Source: DATIVK01 sp035465955
Lineage (GTDB): Bacteria; Myxococcota; Myxococcia; Myxococcales; Anaeromyxobacteraceae
Assembly (NCBI GenBank): GCA_035465955.1
Contig: DATIVK010000115.1
Coordinates: 1-23,933, forward strand
Direction: 5' to 3'
Length of the DNA: 23,933 nt
A program made the translations under genes and the position numbers. The number at the start of each line of letters is the position of its first letter. Position 1 is the stretch's first letter. The notes beneath the pieces were generated by a model. It was not told the origin of the DNA and made no database searches. It saw nothing but the letters and a program-made list of their open reading frames with translations. Shown one piece after another: positions 21,742 to 23,933 of the stretch.

Positions 21742-22515
21742 ATGTTGAGAACGCTTCGCACTCTCGCTCTCGGCCTCCTCCCGTCGGCCGCCCTCGCCGG
21801 CCACCCCCTCGCCACCGACGACGCGGCGACGCAGGGCGAGGGGCGCTCCCAGCTGGAGCTGACCGCCGCGCGGGGCTGGGACCGCCCCGCCCCCGCGTCG
21901 GTGGACGACTCCGCCCAGGCGGCCGCCTCCCTCGCGCGCGGCCTCGACGATCGCGTCGACCTCGTGATCGGCGTCCCGACGGCCTGGGGGCGCAGCCGGG
22001 TCGACGGGGCGGTCGTCGCCTCCAGCGCCGGCGTCGCCGACGCCGGGGTCGCGCTCAAGTGGCGCGTCCTGGAGGCGGGCGGCTTCCGCGCCGCCGTGAA
22101 GCCGGCCCTCACCTTCCCGATCGGCGACGCGCGCCGCGGCCTCGGGACCGGTCGGCCGGGCTACGGGCTCACGCTCATCGCCTCGCAGGCCGCGGGGCCG
22201 GTCACCGTGCACGCCAACGCCGGCTACGCCTGGGCCGACTTCGCCAGGCCGGAGGACGCGGCCGGAACCCGCCACGGGACCTGGACCGTCTCGCTGGCCG
22301 CCGCCGCGCAGGTCGCCCCGGCCCTGCAGCTCGTCGCCGACGTCGGGACGGCGAGCCCCGCCGCGCGAGGCGCCGGCGCCTGGCCTGCCTACGGGATCCT
22401 GGGCGCCGTCTGGACGGCCGGCGCCTCCCTCGATCTCGACGTGGGCGTCCGCGGCGGCCTCAACGACGCCGAGACCGACTTCGCGTTCCTCGCCGGCGCG
22501 GCGTGGAGGTTCTGA
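21742..22515 (+). CDS. Outer-membrane beta-barrel protein of the Feo operon
   Basis: This is a predicted outer-membrane channel or transporter-like barrel of 257 residues, resembling the 'transporter'/MetA-pathway outer-membrane group. A signal peptide (MLRTLRTLALGLLPSAALA) ends before GHPLATDDAATQGEGRSQLEL, the usual opening of that group. The remainder alternates hydrophobic strands and glycine or charged turns (VDLVIGVPTAW, GYGLTLIASQA, VTVHANAGYAW, LDLDVGVRGGLND). It ends in AAWRF, a terminal aromatic residue suited to the BAM machinery. The ATG at 21742 has AGGG eight bases upstream; an in-frame GTG at 21733 is an alternative. Its stop overlaps the next start by one base, so it belongs to the iron-uptake operon. 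The inferred role is passage of Fe(II) or a small iron complex across the outer membrane. Confidence 0.8.
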   Translation: MLRTLRTLALGLLPSAALAGHPLATDDAATQGEGRSQLELTAARGWDRPAPASVDDSAQAAASLARGLDDRVDLVIGVPTAWGRSRVDGAVVASSAGVADAGVALKWRVLEAGGFRAAVKPALTFPIGDARRGLGTGRPGYGLTLIASQAAGPVTVHANAGYAWADFARPEDAAGTRHGTWTVSLAAAAQVAPALQLVADVGTASPAARGAGAWPAYGILGAVWTAGASLDLDVGVRGGLNDAETDFAFLAGAAWRF

Positions 22516-22751
22516 TGATCCCGCTGGGGCTGCTGCAGGAAGGGGAAGAGGCGGACATCGTCGCGACCGCGGCCGCAGCCGCGGCCAGCGCGACGGCGGC
22601 GGCGCTCCGGGCCGAGGAGATGGGGCTCCGGATCGGGCGGCGGATCCGGATGCTCGCGAACGGCGCGGGCCCGGTGCTGGTGAAGGTGGACGAGTCGCGC
22701 ATCGCGATCGACCGCGGCGTGGCCATGCGCATCAAGGTGAGGAAGGCGTGA
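22515..22751 (+). CDS. FeoA-domain protein, variant with Ala-rich insert
   Basis: This small cytoplasmic FeoA-type (SH3-like) protein of 78 residues is predicted to help the FeoB iron transporter. The C-terminal two thirds fit FeoA: AEEMGLRIGRRIRMLANG (33-50), then PVLVKVDESRIAIDRGVAMRIKV. The first part starts MIPLGLLQEGEEADIV, but residues 17-32 are almost purely Ala/Thr/Ser (VATAAAAAASATAAAL) where ordinary FeoA has a Gly-Glu-type turn and an Arg-rich helix. The ATG shares one base with the barrel stop (TGATG), and GGAGG lies five bases upstream. It is followed without gap by a more typical FeoA. It may be a divergent duplicate or a regulator of FeoB. The function of the Ala stretch is unknown. 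Confidence 0.8.
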   Translation: MIPLGLLQEGEEADIVATAAAAAASATAAALRAEEMGLRIGRRIRMLANGAGPVLVKVDESRIAIDRGVAMRIKVRKA

Positions 22752-22981
22752 CGACGACCCTGGCGAAGTGCGTGCCCGGCACCCGGGCGAAGGTGATCTC
22801 CATCGGCGCGATCGGCGCCATGAAGCGGCGGCTGATGGACATGGGGGTGGTCCCCGGCGAAGGGGTGCGCGTCGAGAAGGTGGCCCCCCTCGGCGACCCG
22901 ATCGAGGTGACGATCAAGGGCTACAACCTCTCGCTCCGGAAGAAGGAAGCCGAGGGGATCGTCGTGGAGGTGCGGGCGTGA
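22748..22981 (+). CDS. feoA: Ferrous iron transport protein A
   Basis: This is a typical FeoA, a cytoplasmic SH3-like partner of FeoB (77 residues, the normal size). The family pattern is clear: LAKCVPGTRAKVISIGAIGAMKRRLMDMGVVPG (5-37), then VRVEKVAPLGDPIEVTIKGYNLSLRKKEAEGI. The GTG start overlaps the preceding stop (GTGA), with GAGG about seven to ten bases upstream. The final TGA in turn overlaps the feoB start (GTGA), so FeoA and FeoB are made together. It is the second FeoA-domain gene in a row. This one, closer to the family, is likely the direct FeoB partner. Confidence 0.93.
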   Translation: MTTTLAKCVPGTRAKVISIGAIGAMKRRLMDMGVVPGEGVRVEKVAPLGDPIEVTIKGYNLSLRKKEAEGIVVEVRA

Positions 22982-23933
22982 GCCGCGCGGCGGCCGTCGC
23001 GGCGCCCGGACCGGCGCGCCCCCTGGTGGTGGCGGTGGCGGGGAACCCCAACTCCGGGAAGTCGACCCTGATCAACGCCATCGCCGGCTCCCGCCTCCAC
23101 GTCGGGAACTGGCCGGGCGTGACGGTGGAGAAGAAGGAGGCCACCTTCGAGCACGCCGGCCGGGAGATCCGGCTGGTCGACCTCCCCGGGACCTACTCCC
23201 TCTCGCCCTACTCGCAGGAGGAGATCGTCGCCCGCGACTACCTCACCCGCGAGCGGCCCGACGTCGTGATCGACGTCGTGGACTCGACGAACCTGGAGCG
23301 GAACCTCTACCTGACGCTCCAGCTCCTGGAGCTCGGCCTGCCGGTCGTCGTCGCCCTCAACATCTTCGACGAGGCGGAGGCGAAGGGGTACTGGATCAGC
23401 GTCCGCGGGATCGAGGATCGGCTCGGCGTCCCGGTCGTGCCGACCTCCGCCACCCGCGGCACCGGCCTGGCGGACCTCCTCGACCAGGCGCTCGCCTGCG
23501 CCGGCGGCGCGCCCGCGGCGCCGACGCACCGCGTGACCTACGGCGCCGACCTCGAGGCGGCGATCGAGGCGGTGATGACGGCCCTCACCGCCGCCCACCC
23601 GGACCGCGCCGGTGCCGGGCCGGCCCGCTGGCTCGCGCTGAAGCTCATCGAGGGGGACGCGCGCGTCGCCGAGGAGCTGGGCGTGGATCCCGCCCCGCTC
23701 CTCGCGGCGCCCCTGCGCGCCCTCCGGGAGGCGCACGGCGACGACGACACGGAGGCGCTCGTCGCGGAGGCCCGCCACGGCGCCGCCGCCGGCCTGACCC
23801 GCGACGTGCTCCAGCGCCCGTCGATCCCGAAGGAGGAGCTGACCGAGCGGATCGATCGGATCGTCCTCGACCGGTTCCTCGGGATCCCCATCTTCCTCGC
23901 GGCGATGTGGCTCGTCTTCAAGCTGACCTTCGA
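22978..23933 (+). CDS. feoB: Ferrous iron transporter FeoB, N-terminal GTPase part (partial)
   Basis: FeoB is the inner-membrane Fe(II) permease with a cytoplasmic G-protein domain. The window holds 318 codons and cuts the gene at the first membrane helix (GIPIFLAAMWLVFKLTF). The G domain shows G1 GNPNSGKS (22-29), the G2 threonine in GVTVE (47-51), G3 DLPG (68-71), NIFD (128-131) as the G4 motif where NxxD is expected, and G5 SATRGTG (157-163). A helical guanine-dissociation-inhibitor-like region follows (about 185-290). Family members are usually 650-770 residues. The GTG at 22978 overlaps the feoA stop. An extra Ala/Pro-rich stretch of about 15 residues precedes the G domain. The operon order (barrel, FeoA variant, FeoA, FeoB) and the upstream Fur-like box suggest low-iron or anaerobic Fe(II) uptake. 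Confidence 0.95.
   Translation, partial: MSRAAAVAAPGPARPLVVAVAGNPNSGKSTLINAIAGSRLHVGNWPGVTVEKKEATFEHAGREIRLVDLPGTYSLSPYSQEEIVARDYLTRERPDVVIDVVDSTNLERNLYLTLQLLELGLPVVVALNIFDEAEAKGYWISVRGIEDRLGVPVVPTSATRGTGLADLLDQALACAGGAPAAPTHRVTYGADLEAAIEAVMTALTAAHPDRAGAGPARWLALKLIEGDARVAEELGVDPAPLLAAPLRALREAHGDDDTEALVAEARHGAAAGLTRDVLQRPSIPKEELTERIDRIVLDRFLGIPIFLAAMWLVFKLTF

Overview
The window is about 24 kb of very G+C-rich (roughly 70 % by eye), densely coding bacterial DNA. Decaheme lipoprotein cytochromes, selA, a FadI/FadJ pair, GTG starts and a Feo ferrous-iron operon with an outer-membrane barrel all point to a Gram-negative, metal-respiring bacterium. Myxococcota of the Anaeromyxobacter type is my best guess. 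That is inference from gene content and composition; no rRNA or other marker gene is present.

Layout, left to right. (1) 1-1958: the start of nuoL (respiratory complex I, minus strand, cut by the window edge) diverges from selA (selenocysteine synthesis). (2) 2082-3676: a histidine kinase/response regulator operon, minus strand, with an ATGA overlap. (3) 3757-9444: two decaheme c-type cytochrome lipoprotein genes, each with its own leader and terminator. The first (784 aa) has an Ig-like domain followed by two copies of a five-heme module with calcium-loop-like sequences. The second (915 aa) is an OmcA/MtrC-family protein. (4) 9699-13210: a fadI-fadJ beta-oxidation operon, minus strand. (5) 13428-15678, plus strand: a four-helix, four-histidine cytochrome b561-like membrane protein coupled to a YceI protein, then an ABC ATPase that lacks its usual permeases. 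(6) 15682-16860, minus strand: a secreted DUF6448-type protein and a hemerythrin, preceded by a palindromic operator. (7) 16979-21633, minus strand: an Rsm22/METTL17-like methyltransferase with four putative Fe-S cysteines, a secreted S33-type hydrolase, and an ATPase/permease ABC exporter pair, tightly overlapped. (8) 21742-23933, plus strand: a Feo operon (outer-membrane barrel, two FeoA-domain proteins, start of feoB) with a promoter that overlaps a Fur-like box.

A common thread is redox and iron metabolism: multiheme cytochromes for electron transfer at the cell surface, complex I, a b561-like heme protein, a diiron hemerythrin, a putative Fe-S methyltransferase and Fe(II) uptake. The most noteworthy items are the duplicated five-heme/calcium-loop cytochrome, the b561-YceI pair, the DUF6448-hemerythrin unit with its operator, and the Feo operon with a dedicated outer-membrane barrel and an unusual FeoA variant. 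I saw no CRISPR array, tRNA, rRNA, insertion sequence or phage gene.
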